DNA of 64,000 nucleotides from RPQJ01 sp963754125 (lineage in GTDB: Bacteria; Pseudomonadota; Gammaproteobacteria; Steroidobacterales; Steroidobacteraceae): NCBI GenBank assembly GCA_963754125.1, contig CAVWEX010000007.1:414383-478382 (forward strand), given 5' to 3'. Below are positions 37,120 through 45,681 of this stretch, piece by piece. The translations under genes were made by a program, and so were the position numbers. The first letter of the stretch is position 1; each line of letters begins with the position of its first letter. The notes beneath the pieces were generated by a model that saw nothing but the letters and a program-made list of their open reading frames with translations, made no database searches and was not told where the DNA came from.

Positions 37120-37419
37120 CTCAACGTGACCCTCGTACGGTGTCCGGGGGGCCGGTGCTCCGGCCTTCTGTCAGCGAGGGCCGATCATGCTCGCGGGGCC
37201 AGCTTATGTCGAGAAGCCGGCCGGCCCGGCGGATGTTGCGCCGCGGCAGCCGGCCCCGGGTCGCAGCGCCGCAGTTCGCCCGCGAAACTTTGAATTGCCT
37301 CAGGTTTTTGCCCACTGCCGGTGGACCCGCCGTTGCGCGTAGTGCGCAATTCGCGGGTGCACCCCCGGACCGAAGCACTTTCCCCTGCTGCCCCGGCCGC
37401 CGCTCCCTCCGAGGGGGTG
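37120..37419. other. 300-base intergenic region upstream of the receiver-TonB gene
   Basis: No gene recognised here. A perfect inverted repeat TTGCGC-GTAGT-GCGCAA lies at 37333-37349, about 70 bases before the chosen start, and could be an operator or 5'-UTR hairpin. In-frame GTG codons at 37321 and 37417 offer longer alternatives for the downstream gene, but the sequence they add does not look like a domain. Confidence 0.4.
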
Positions 37420-38991
37420 ATGGTGGACGTCGTCGTCCTGTCCGACGATCTCGCGCTGTACCAGGCGACGCGCGACGCCGTGGGCGAGCGCAACCCGGTG
37501 TGGCGGGCGAGGACCGCGGCCGAATCGGTGGACCTGCTGCTGACGGGACGCTGCGGCGTGCTGCTGCTCGATATGGGCGCGGTCTCGACGCAGCCCGCCT
37601 CGCTCGTCGAGCAGATCGTGGACCAGTTCCCGGACGTGGTGGTGGTGGTCGCCGGGCGCCGCGACGACGAGGCGCTGCTCGAACAGCTCATCAGGGACGG
37701 CCTCATCTACCGCTTCATGCACAAGCCGCTGTCGCCGAAGCGCGCCGGCATGTTCCTCCATGCCGCGATGCGCGCCAACGTCGCGCGCCGCGGCAGCCGT
37801 GGCGGCGCACTGCGACTTCGTCGGGTCGGGACGCTGCGTGCGCGTCTCGATCTGCGCAAGTGGCTGTTCGTCGGCGGCGGCCTGGCGCTGTTCGTGGCGG
37901 CGCTCGCGGCCGTGCTCGTGGCGCGCCACGAGCGTCCGGCGGCACGGCCGTCGATCCCGGCCGTGTCGCGACCGGTCGCGATGCCCGCCGCGGGTCCACT
38001 TGCCGATCCGGTGCTGTCGGCCGCCCGCGCGGCTCGCGCCGCCGGACGACTCGAGTCGCCGGCCGGACGCAACGCCCTCGACCTCTACGCGGCGGTGCTG
38101 CTCGTTCGCCCGGACAACGCCGAGGCGCAGGCGGGGCTCGCTGCCACGACCGCCCTGCTGGTCGAGCGCGCGGACGACGCCGCAACGTCCGGCAACGCGA
38201 TCGAGGCCCGCCGCCTTGCGGCGCGGGTGCTGGCGGCGAGCGCCGACCACGCCGGGGCACGCGAACTGCTGGCGCGCCTCGAGGCGCCGCGCACGCCGCT
38301 GCCCTCGTCCGCACTGCCAGCGCCCGCGCCCGAGCCGAACCCGCCGACGCCCGCGCAGGTCTCCCGACCGACAGCCGAACCGGCAACGGCGAGGCTTGCC
38401 GCGCCCATTGCCGCCGCGCCGCGCGACACCGCGCCGCCCAACCATCCGGTTGCGGCGGCGCCCGCCAGCCCGGCCCGGGCGCGGCCCACGCCGCGCACCG
38501 CGCGCGTGATGCCCGATCCGCTTACGCCGCGGTTCGTCGCGCCGCCCCCGGCGCCGAGGCCGGCGCCACGGGCCGGCCGGCCACGCGTCTACGGCGCGCC
38601 GATATCGTCCGGACTTGCCGTCGCCGGCCTGGCCGCGGCGGAGCCCGACCCGACGCCAACCGTAGTACCAACGCTGCCGCCGAACCTCGCCGACTCCGGC
38701 ATTGAACCGGGCGTCATGGCCCGCGATCTCGAGCCGCTCGCCACCCCCGAGCCCGCCTATCCGCCGGAGGCCCTGCGCGACGCCGTCGAGGGCTGGGTCG
38801 AGGTCGAGTTCACCGTGAGCGAGCGCGGCACCACCGGCGACATCGTCATCGTGGCCGCCGAGCCGCGCGGTGTGTTCGACGCCGCGGCCACCGGGGCCGT
38901 GGCCGCGTGGCTGTACCGGTCGCGCATCGTGAATGGCCAGCCGGTCGCGCAGCGCACGTCCGTCACCCTGCGCTTCAGCGTCGAGGATTGA
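37420..38991 (+). CDS. TonB-like energy transducer with N-terminal response-regulator receiver domain
   Basis: 523 residues with an unusual order. Residues 1-115 look like a receiver: acidic pair D9/D10, phosphoacceptor D51 in VLLLDMG, and K102-P103 in RFMHKP. A membrane helix (KWLFVGGGLALFVAALAAVLV, about 146-166) follows, then an Ala-rich region with TPR-like turns, a long Pro/Ala-rich periplasmic stretch, and a C-terminal TonB domain (PEPAYPPEALRDAVEGWVEVEFTVSERG...). ATG 37420 has GAGGGGG just upstream. Probably couples cytoplasmic phosphorylation to TonB-type activity; that is inference. Confidence 0.75.
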   Translation: MVDVVVLSDDLALYQATRDAVGERNPVWRARTAAESVDLLLTGRCGVLLLDMGAVSTQPASLVEQIVDQFPDVVVVVAGRRDDEALLEQLIRDGLIYRFMHKPLSPKRAGMFLHAAMRANVARRGSRGGALRLRRVGTLRARLDLRKWLFVGGGLALFVAALAAVLVARHERPAARPSIPAVSRPVAMPAAGPLADPVLSAARAARAAGRLESPAGRNALDLYAAVLLVRPDNAEAQAGLAATTALLVERADDAATSGNAIEARRLAARVLAASADHAGARELLARLEAPRTPLPSSALPAPAPEPNPPTPAQVSRPTAEPATARLAAPIAAAPRDTAPPNHPVAAAPASPARARPTPRTARVMPDPLTPRFVAPPPAPRPAPRAGRPRVYGAPISSGLAVAGLAAAEPDPTPTVVPTLPPNLADSGIEPGVMARDLEPLATPEPAYPPEALRDAVEGWVEVEFTVSERGTTGDIVIVAAEPRGVFDAAATGAVAAWLYRSRIVNGQPVAQRTSVTLRFSVED

Positions 38992-40246
38992 GCGCCTGGT
39001 GCTTCGTGCCCAGCACGAAGGCCACCACCGCCCACAGCGCCGCGAGCGCCGCGCCGCACCAGGCGATGCCGCTGAGGCCCAGCCCGAACGTCGCCTTCAC
39101 GATCGCGTGCGCCGAGGCCGAGGTCGCGTCGCCGCCGCGGTACACGAAGGTGTCGATCAGGCTCTTCGCCTTGTAGCGCTCCTCGCGCGACACCGAGGTG
39201 TAGAGCGTGTCGCGCGACGGCCGGGTGATCGAGTACTCGCCGACGCGTCGCACCACCATCACGGCGACCAGCACGGCGAAGCTCGGGAACAGCGCGAGCG
39301 CCGCGAAGCCGAGCATCATCAGGATCGGCACCGAGACGATCAGCGCGCGGAACCCGAGCCAGCGGTACAGGCGCCCGAATACGAACAGCTGCATGACGAG
39401 CGAGCCGGCCTGCACCCAGAAGTCGATGCGGCTGAAGAACGTCGTGCGTGCGTCGCGGCTGTCGAACACGACGGCGACCATCGCCTGCTGCTCGAGGTAC
39501 AGGAAAGTGGACACCCAGGTGAGCAGGAACACGAACAGCGCGATCAGCGAGAGGTAGGGCGAGCTCGCGACCTGCCGGAAGGCAGCGAGCGCCGAGCCGC
39601 CGAGCTTCGCGTCATGATCCTCGCCGGGCGAGGTGTTCTCGCCGTGCCGGCGATGCCAGCGCAGCACCAGCAGCATGAAGCCGAGCGAAGCGGCGAGCAG
39701 CGCCGCCGACACCAGCAGCAGGTTGATCGTGCCGATCGGCTCGGCGAGGCGCGCGCCGAGGAACGGCCCGAACAGCCCGCCCGTGCTGATGCCCGCCGCG
39801 ACGAAACCGAACAGCCGCCCGGCCTGCTCGCGGCTGAACACGTCCGCCATCAGGCTCCAGAACACCGCGACGACGAACAGCACGAAGACGCTGACCCAGA
39901 CGAAATAGGCGCGCGCGATCCAGGTGTGGTCCTCCTGCAGGTTGAACCACGCGTAGAACCCGAGGATGTTGGCCACGAAGAACAGGTACACCCAGGGCAG
40001 GAAGGCCGTGCGCCGGAAGCGCGAGGTGAGCCAGCCGTATACCGGCTGCACGAGCAGCATGCCGGCGAACGTTCCCCAGAACAGCGCGGGCAGCGTCTGC
40101 ACGCCCGAGGTGATGCCCATGGTCTCGCGGATCGGCCGCAGGATCGCGTAGGCCGAGAACATCGCGAACGCGGTGGCGAACGCCGCGAGCGCGCCGGCGA
40201 GTTCGTGCGGCCGGGCATTGATCGCACCTGCGAGCAGGCGCTTCAC
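38975..40246 (-). CDS. MFS-like / Npt1-Npt2-like nucleotide transporter family membrane protein
   Basis: 423 residues with about twelve membrane helices. LRPIRETMGITSGVQTLPALFWGTFAGMLLVQPVYGW and SREQAGRLFGFVAAGISTGGLFGPFLG are the style of MFS proteins annotated as Npt1/Npt2-family or ATP/ADP-translocase-like transporters; actual substrates in free-living bacteria are not established. GTG 40246 overlaps the beta-CASP hydrolase stop by four bases, so the two are translationally coupled. Its 3' end overlaps the convergent tonB-like gene by 17 bases. Confidence 0.75.
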   Translation of the reverse strand: MKRLLAGAINARPHELAGALAAFATAFAMFSAYAILRPIRETMGITSGVQTLPALFWGTFAGMLLVQPVYGWLTSRFRRTAFLPWVYLFFVANILGFYAWFNLQEDHTWIARAYFVWVSVFVLFVVAVFWSLMADVFSREQAGRLFGFVAAGISTGGLFGPFLGARLAEPIGTINLLLVSAALLAASLGFMLLVLRWHRRHGENTSPGEDHDAKLGGSALAAFRQVASSPYLSLIALFVFLLTWVSTFLYLEQQAMVAVVFDSRDARTTFFSRIDFWVQAGSLVMQLFVFGRLYRWLGFRALIVSVPILMMLGFAALALFPSFAVLVAVMVVRRVGEYSITRPSRDTLYTSVSREERYKAKSLIDTFVYRGGDATSASAHAIVKATFGLGLSGIAWCGAALAALWAVVAFVLGTKHQALNPRR

Positions 40247-41658
40247 TGCACGGTGACCGGCGGGAGGGCCGCGAGATCGAGCGTCCCGCCTGGCACCGCG
40301 ACTTCGGCGCGCACGCCCTGCCCGCGCAGCGCGTCGCGCAGGCCTTCTGCGGCCGTGGTCTCGCCGTGCACCAGCCACACCGGGGGCCGGCCCGGGATGG
40401 CGGCATGCCAGCGCAGCAGGTCCTGCTGGTCGCCGTGCGCGGAAAAGCCGCCGAGCGTGTGCACGCGCGCCGCGACCTTGACCGGCGAGCCGTGGATGCG
40501 GACGGTGTCGCGCCCGTCCACGATCGCGCGGCCGAGCGTGCCCTGCGCCTGGAAGCCGCTGAAGACGACGTCGCACTCCGGTCGCGCGAGGTTGTGCTTG
40601 AGGTGATGCACGATGCGCCCTCCGGTGCACATACCGCTGCCGGCGATCACGAGCGCCCCGTTCGGGATCCGGTTGATCGCCATGGATTCATCGGGCGAGC
40701 GGCAGAGCTTCAGGTTCGGCAGCGCCGGCAGGCTGCGCAGCCGGGCGCGCCAGGCCTGCGCTTCCTCGTCGAAGAGCTCGGCGTGCTTCCAGTACACCTC
40801 GGAGGCCTCGATCGCCATGGGGCTGTCGAGGAACACCTGCCAGTCGGCGAGTTCCCACGCGTCGAAGTGCATGGCGAGCTCGTAGAGGATCTCCTGGCTG
40901 CGGCCGACCGCGAAGGCCGGCATCAGCACGTTGCCGCCGTCGCGGCGCGCGGTGCGCAGGATCTCGCCGAACTCATCGAGGGTCGCCTCGCGCGAGCGGT
41001 GCAGGCGGTCGCCGTAGGTGCTCTCCATGAGCACGAGGTCCGCGGCGGGGCCCGTCTCGGGGTCGCGCAGGATCGGCGAGTCGTACTGGCCGACGTCGCC
41101 GCTGAAGACGAGGCGGCGCTCGACGCCGTCCTCCCTCAGGGTGAGCCAGACGCTCGCGGAGCCGAGGATGTGGCCGGCGTCGCGGAAGGTGAGCTCGACG
41201 CCCGGGAGCACCTCGACGGCCTGCCCATAGCGCACGCTGCGCATGAGCTGGATGGCCGCCATCGCATCGTCGAGCGTGTAGAGCGGCTCGACACGGCCGG
41301 GGTCGCCCGCCTTCTGTCGCTTGCGGCTCACCCGCTCGGCGTCCCGTTCCGACATCGCCGCGCCATCGGCGAGCAGGATCCGGGCGAGATCGCGGCAGGC
41401 CGGGTTGGTGTACACGGGGCCGCGGAAGCCGCGCTTGCGCAGCAGCGGCAGTCGTCCGCAGTGGTCGATGTGCGCGTGGCTCAGCACCACGGCATCCACC
41501 TCGGCGGCATCGAAGGGAAAGGGCGCGCGGTTGCGCTCGTCGGGCGCCGCGCCGCCCTGGATCATGCCGCAGTCGAGCAGCAGCCGGCGGCCGCCCACGA
41601 TGAGGATGTGGCAGCTGCCGGTGACTTCACCGGCGCCGCCGAAGAACTCGAGCTGCAT
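40243..41658 (-). CDS. Metallo-beta-lactamase/beta-CASP RNA-processing family protein
   Basis: 471 residues. MBL metal motif SHAHIDHCG (HxHxDH) follows FFGGAGEVTGSCHIL, with further ligands in FRDAGHILGS and FSGDVGQYDSP. The beta-CASP domain (VLMPAFAVGRSQEILYEL) and C-terminal RMMBL zinc-dependent motif (VHTLGGFSAHGDQQDLLRW; final LVHGE) are complete. Relatives are endo- or exoribonucleases (CPSF73/YbxB-like Ysh1 group) in many Proteobacteria. Coupled to the downstream nucleotide-transporter-like gene. Confidence 0.9.
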   Translation of the reverse strand: MQLEFFGGAGEVTGSCHILIVGGRRLLLDCGMIQGGAAPDERNRAPFPFDAAEVDAVVLSHAHIDHCGRLPLLRKRGFRGPVYTNPACRDLARILLADGAAMSERDAERVSRKRQKAGDPGRVEPLYTLDDAMAAIQLMRSVRYGQAVEVLPGVELTFRDAGHILGSASVWLTLREDGVERRLVFSGDVGQYDSPILRDPETGPAADLVLMESTYGDRLHRSREATLDEFGEILRTARRDGGNVLMPAFAVGRSQEILYELAMHFDAWELADWQVFLDSPMAIEASEVYWKHAELFDEEAQAWRARLRSLPALPNLKLCRSPDESMAINRIPNGALVIAGSGMCTGGRIVHHLKHNLARPECDVVFSGFQAQGTLGRAIVDGRDTVRIHGSPVKVAARVHTLGGFSAHGDQQDLLRWHAAIPGRPPVWLVHGETTAAEGLRDALRGQGVRAEVAVPGGTLDLAALPPVTVQ

Positions 41659-41667
41659 GGACTCGCC

Positions 41668-44250
41668 TCAGGCGATCCGCTGGCCTACGGATGCTTCGCC
41701 TTCGGTTCTGGGTTCGCGTTCGCGCAACAGCTTGACGCAGGCCTTGACGACCCGGGCATCGTACCGGCGACCCGCCTGTGATTGAAGCTCTTCGATGCAG
41801 GCGCCGACCGACATCGGCGGGCGCTGCGGCCGCGGCGCGAGCATCGCCTCGGCGGCGTCGGCCACGGCGACGATGCGCGCCTCGAGCAGGATCGCCTCCC
41901 CCGCGAGTCCGCGCGGGTAGCCCGAGCCGTCGAGGCGCTCGTGGTGCTGGCGCACGACCTCGGCCACCGGCCACGGGAAGTCGATGGCGCGCAGGATCTC
42001 GTAGCCGCGCTCGGCGTGCGTCTTGACGAGATCGTACTCCGCCGCGGTGAGCTGGCCCGGCCGCCACAGGATCTCGCGGGGGATGTGCAGCATGCCCGCG
42101 TCGATGAGCTGCCCCATGACACGCAACCCGCAGACCGAATGGCCCGGCAACCCGAGCGCCGTACCGATGCCGGCGGCGAGGTCCCCGACCCGGCGCGCCC
42201 GTCCGGTGCGGCCGGCGTCCTGCGCCTCGGCGAGCCCGCCGAGCGACTCGACGACGCCGAGCATGACCCGCTCCATGTGGTCCATCGCGCTCAGGACCTC
42301 GGCGTCGGAGCGCCGGCGCCGCAGCACCCGCACGAGTCCCTCGGCGATCCAGCCGGCATGCCGCCGGTCGTCGTCGTCGTAGGGCTCGGCCTTGTCCGCG
42401 AGCAGCAGGACACCCGCGACCCGCCCGCCGTCGAGCAGCGGCGCGCAGAGCTGTCGGCGCAGCGTGCCCGGCAGTCCGGCCTGCCGCAGCCCGTCCGTGC
42501 CCTCGACCGCGTCGCGCACGACCGCGTGCTGGGTAGCCAGGCACTCGGCCAGCGCCGTCTTTGCCGGCGGCTCGCCGCGCCAGCGTCGCAGCAGCGCGAG
42601 GTCGGTTGCCGCCGCGGCGTCGCCGCCCCGGGCGGCCGCGAGCTCGAGATGGCCCGCCTCGGGCAGTGCGAAGAACACATAGCCGACGGCCCCGCCCGCG
42701 AAATTGCCGGACGCCACGAGGGCCTGCTCCAGGATCTCCGCCTCGGTCATCGAATGCGCCCGCTGCACGAGATCGAGCAGCGCGGCGAGGCATTGCTGCT
42801 CGCAGCCGGTGCGACGCGCGGCCCGACGATGCTCCGACAGGTCGCGCACGGCCACGACGCGCAGGCCGGACGCGCCGTCGATCGCAGCGACCGACACCTC
42901 CGCATCGAACGAAGTGCCGTCCGGACGCTGCCAGCGGCACTCACGTACGTTGGGACGGGCCGCGCCGATGGCGACGCTGCGCACCGTCGCCTCGCCTTCG
43001 GCGGCCGTGTCGAACTGCTGCAGGCTCGACCTGGCCAGGGCCTCCGCATCGAGGCCGAGCAGCGCGCTGAACGCGGCGTTGGCCTGCAACAGGCGTCCCT
43101 CGGCATCCGCCACGCAGGTCGGGACGGGCGAGCGCTCGAGTGCCTGTGCGCGCAGCGCCGACTGCTCCTGCGCCGCGCGGTTCGCTCGATCCGCAGTGAC
43201 CTCGCGCGCCGAGGTGATCCAGCACGCCCGGCCGTCGAAGGACACCGACCGGAAGCGCAGCTCGAGCGCGAGCGGCGGGTGGCCGGGCCGGGCCAGGGTC
43301 GCCTCGACGAGCCCCGTGGCGTCGTTGCCGGGCACGCCCTCCGGAAGCAGCTCGGCGATCGAGCGACCGCAGAGCGACTCCCGCGCGGTACCGAACAGTG
43401 CCGCCGCGGAATCGCTCGCGGCGCGGATCTCGTGAGTCTCCATGTCGGCGAGCCAGGTCGGCACGGGTTGCGCCGCGAAAGCGCGCTCCGCATCCATTGC
43501 GACCGCCTGCGCGCGCGCGCGACTGGCCTGCAGCTCGGCAAGCCGCGATTCGAGTGCGGCGAGGCGGCCCTGCTCGTTGCGGGTCTCCTGGGCCGCGTCG
43601 CGCGCTTGCGCGACCTCGTGCGCCATCTGGCGCTCGCGGGCGTCGGCGTCGCGCAGTCGCGCCTGCAGCGCGCCGAGCGCTTCGGCGTCGGCCCGGGCCG
43701 TCAGGTCGCGCTCACGTGCCGCCGCCTCGGCCGCTTCGCGCGCGATCCGCTCGGCGACGGTGAGCTGCTGGTTGGCGGATTCGAGTTCGCCAAGGCGGCG
43801 TTCGAGCTCGCCGAGCCGGCGGCGGTCGCTCTCGCGACGCTCGAGCAGCTCCGGCACCAGCGCGGGCATGCGCATCGTCCCCGAGCCCTGCATCTGCTCC
43901 TCGACGGCACCCATGAGCTCCTCGAGGGTCGAGCCGCGCGGGAAGAAGCGGATCGCACCGACCTCGGCCGCGAAGGCTTCGTACTTGGCGCCCTCGATGC
44001 GGAACGAGTGCAGCAGCACCGGGACGTGCGCTAGCAGGGGATCCTCGTGGACGCGCCGGCAGAGCGCGAAGCCGTCGAGCTTCGGCAGCAGCACGTCGCT
44101 GATGAGCACGTGGGGCGCCTCGCGGCGGGCGACCTCGAGTGCCTCGACGCCCGACCGGGCGGTCTGGACCCGCAGGCCACGGGACTCCAGCAGCGTGGCG
44201 ACCGCCGCCAGGTCCTGTTCGCGTTCGTAAGCCAGCAGGACGGTTTTCAT
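41668..44250 (-). CDS. Multidomain sensor: receiver, coiled coil, PAS repeats, GAF-like and degenerate HD-GYP domain
   Basis: 860 residues, cytoplasmic by appearance. The N-terminal receiver has D52 (VLISDVLLPKLDG) but Arg at the usual lysine position. A long charged coiled coil (about 140-290), two PAS-like domains, a GAF-like region, and a C-terminal HD-GYP domain follow. GYP is intact (RQHHERLDGSGYPRGL), but the HD step reads GQLIDAGMLHIP, lacking the metal-binding His (Ile instead) and conserved Lys, and the first His of the domain is also gone. It may bind rather than degrade cyclic di-GMP. ATG 44250 chosen for its receiver start. Confidence 0.82.
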   Translation of the reverse strand: MKTVLLAYEREQDLAAVATLLESRGLRVQTARSGVEALEVARREAPHVLISDVLLPKLDGFALCRRVHEDPLLAHVPVLLHSFRIEGAKYEAFAAEVGAIRFFPRGSTLEELMGAVEEQMQGSGTMRMPALVPELLERRESDRRRLGELERRLGELESANQQLTVAERIAREAAEAAARERDLTARADAEALGALQARLRDADARERQMAHEVAQARDAAQETRNEQGRLAALESRLAELQASRARAQAVAMDAERAFAAQPVPTWLADMETHEIRAASDSAAALFGTARESLCGRSIAELLPEGVPGNDATGLVEATLARPGHPPLALELRFRSVSFDGRACWITSAREVTADRANRAAQEQSALRAQALERSPVPTCVADAEGRLLQANAAFSALLGLDAEALARSSLQQFDTAAEGEATVRSVAIGAARPNVRECRWQRPDGTSFDAEVSVAAIDGASGLRVVAVRDLSEHRRAARRTGCEQQCLAALLDLVQRAHSMTEAEILEQALVASGNFAGGAVGYVFFALPEAGHLELAAARGGDAAAATDLALLRRWRGEPPAKTALAECLATQHAVVRDAVEGTDGLRQAGLPGTLRRQLCAPLLDGGRVAGVLLLADKAEPYDDDDRRHAGWIAEGLVRVLRRRRSDAEVLSAMDHMERVMLGVVESLGGLAEAQDAGRTGRARRVGDLAAGIGTALGLPGHSVCGLRVMGQLIDAGMLHIPREILWRPGQLTAAEYDLVKTHAERGYEILRAIDFPWPVAEVVRQHHERLDGSGYPRGLAGEAILLEARIVAVADAAEAMLAPRPQRPPMSVGACIEELQSQAGRRYDARVVKACVKLLREREPRTEGEASVGQRIA

Positions 44251-44443
44251 CGCCTCGCGCCGGCCCCCGTGCATCCAGTTTCGCTGTCTGCGCGCTGCAT
44301 ACGGCGCCTCGCCTCCAGAATTCTGATGGCCGCAAGATATGCTCCGCGGGCCACAGGACACCAGCAGCGGGCGCGGACCGCGCGAGGTCCGTCACAGTTC
44401 GGGCCCGCCGCCCGTCCCCGGCGGCGAGCCCCGCGATGGCCGC

Positions 44444-44899
44444 TCAGGCGGGCCGGAGCTCGGCCGCGGAGGCCGGCAGGTGCCGGCGCAGCGCCTCGAC
44501 CGGCCCGTGCACGAGGTCCTTGCGGATTTCGTGAACCACCCGCTCGCGGGCGGGACGCGACAGCTCGCTGCGCATCAGGCCGAGGAACGGCGGACCGGCG
44601 ACCACGATCAGCTCCTCGAACTCGCCCTTGCGCAGCGCGTCGTCGAGGCGGCAGGAGATGCGCCGGGCGAAGCGCACCGCCTCCTGCCAGCGCGGGCCGT
44701 TCTCGCGCTCGATCGCGTGGCGGGCGCCGCCGACGCTCTCGTAGCTGCGGCCCGGGCGTTCGCTCGCGAGGTCGCGATCGTGCAGGTGGGCGGCCGGATC
44801 GGAGATCCGTCCGACCTCCTCCGGCCGTGCGTCCAGCGAGGGCGCATCGTAGAAAATGGCTTCCGCCTGGTCGGCGACGACGATCCGGATCCGGCTCAT
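44444..44899 (-). CDS. Host attachment protein family (baeRF/eRF1-like) protein
   Basis: 151 residues. MSRIRIVVADQAEAIFYDAPSLDARPEEVGRISDP, RSYESVGGARHAIERENGPRWQEAVRFARRI and LIVVAGPPFLGLMRSELSRPARERVVHEIRKDL match the Host_attach family, described for plant attachment in Agrobacterium and related to release-factor-like domains. The molecular role is unclear. ATG 44899 has GGGGAGG upstream. Longer in-frame readings have no similarity and run across the operator of the divergent TetR gene. Confidence 0.88.
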   Translation of the reverse strand: MSRIRIVVADQAEAIFYDAPSLDARPEEVGRISDPAAHLHDRDLASERPGRSYESVGGARHAIERENGPRWQEAVRFARRISCRLDDALRKGEFEELIVVAGPPFLGLMRSELSRPARERVVHEIRKDLVHGPVEALRRHLPASAAELRPA

Positions 44900-44982
44900 G
44901 GTGACCTCCCCTTGGGTTGGGGCCTGATCACAGGCTGCGCCGGGTCCACGGGCGCCGCAATCCGTGGAAGCGGCAAGCCGTG

Positions 44983-45004
44983 ACTGACCGACCGATCGGT
45001 CAGT
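44983..45004. promoter_or_regulatory. 22-bp palindromic TetR operator
   Basis: ACTGACCGA-CCGA-TCGGTCAGT: two perfect 9-bp arms around a 4-base spacer, ending 14 bases before the TetR start and 83 bases from the host-attachment gene start. It closely resembles known TetR/AcrR operators (TGACCGA...TCGGTCA). Probably represses the TetR-adaptor-RND operon and perhaps the divergent gene. Confidence 0.75.
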
Positions 45005-45018
45005 GCTAGCATGCCGTG

Positions 45019-45681
45019 ATGAACCGTCCTGCACGCCGCACACGTTCCGCCCGGGCGCCTGCCCCGGGCGCGCGCCGCATCGAGACTGCCGCCCGGCGCC
45101 TGTTCGCCAACCGGGGCTACGCCGGCACGTCGATGGCCGAGATCGCCGCAGCCGCGGGCGTCAGCAAGGCGACCGTGTTCCATCACTACCGCAGCAAGCG
45201 CGCGCTCTACGAGGCACTGCTCGGGGACGCCATGGCGGGCTTCCGCGAGCAGCTCGTCCCGCTGCTCGACGCCGAGGGCGACCTGCAGGGCAGCCTGCGC
45301 GATTTCGCCGCCGCGCACGTCGAGCGCCTCACCCGGATGCAGGGGACGATGCGGCTCATCGCCCGCGAGATGCTGAGCGGTACGTCCTCCTCGAGCGACC
45401 TGCTCAGCGGCAGCGGGATGGCGCAGAACTTCTCGCTGCTGGTGGACGCACTGCGTCGCGGCCAGGCCCAGGGCACGGTGCGTGGCGACGTCGATCCCGG
45501 CCTCGCCGTGTTCCTGCTCCTGAGCGCCAACTGGTTCCTGTTCCAGACCGGGGCGCTGACCCGCCGCAACCCGGACCTCGCCGTCACCGCCTCCACCGAC
45601 ACCTATGCCGCCGGGCTCGCGCGGCTCTTGTACTTCGGACTCGCGCCGCCGGCCGGGCCTGGCCGCCAGGAATCGCCATGA
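45019..45681 (+). CDS. TetR/AcrR family regulator of the second RND operon
   Basis: 220 residues. After a basic tail: RRIETAARRLFANRGYAGTSMAEIAAAAGVSKATVFHHYRSKRALYEALL, a clear TetR helix-turn-helix. The ligand domain is variable with a hydrophobic C-terminus. ATG 45019 preferred; GTG 45016 is equally close. Four-base ATGA overlap with the adaptor gene shows one operon. The palindrome at 44983-45004 is its likely operator. Confidence 0.9.
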   Translation: MNRPARRTRSARAPAPGARRIETAARRLFANRGYAGTSMAEIAAAAGVSKATVFHHYRSKRALYEALLGDAMAGFREQLVPLLDAEGDLQGSLRDFAAAHVERLTRMQGTMRLIAREMLSGTSSSSDLLSGSGMAQNFSLLVDALRRGQAQGTVRGDVDPGLAVFLLLSANWFLFQTGALTRRNPDLAVTASTDTYAAGLARLLYFGLAPPAGPGRQESP

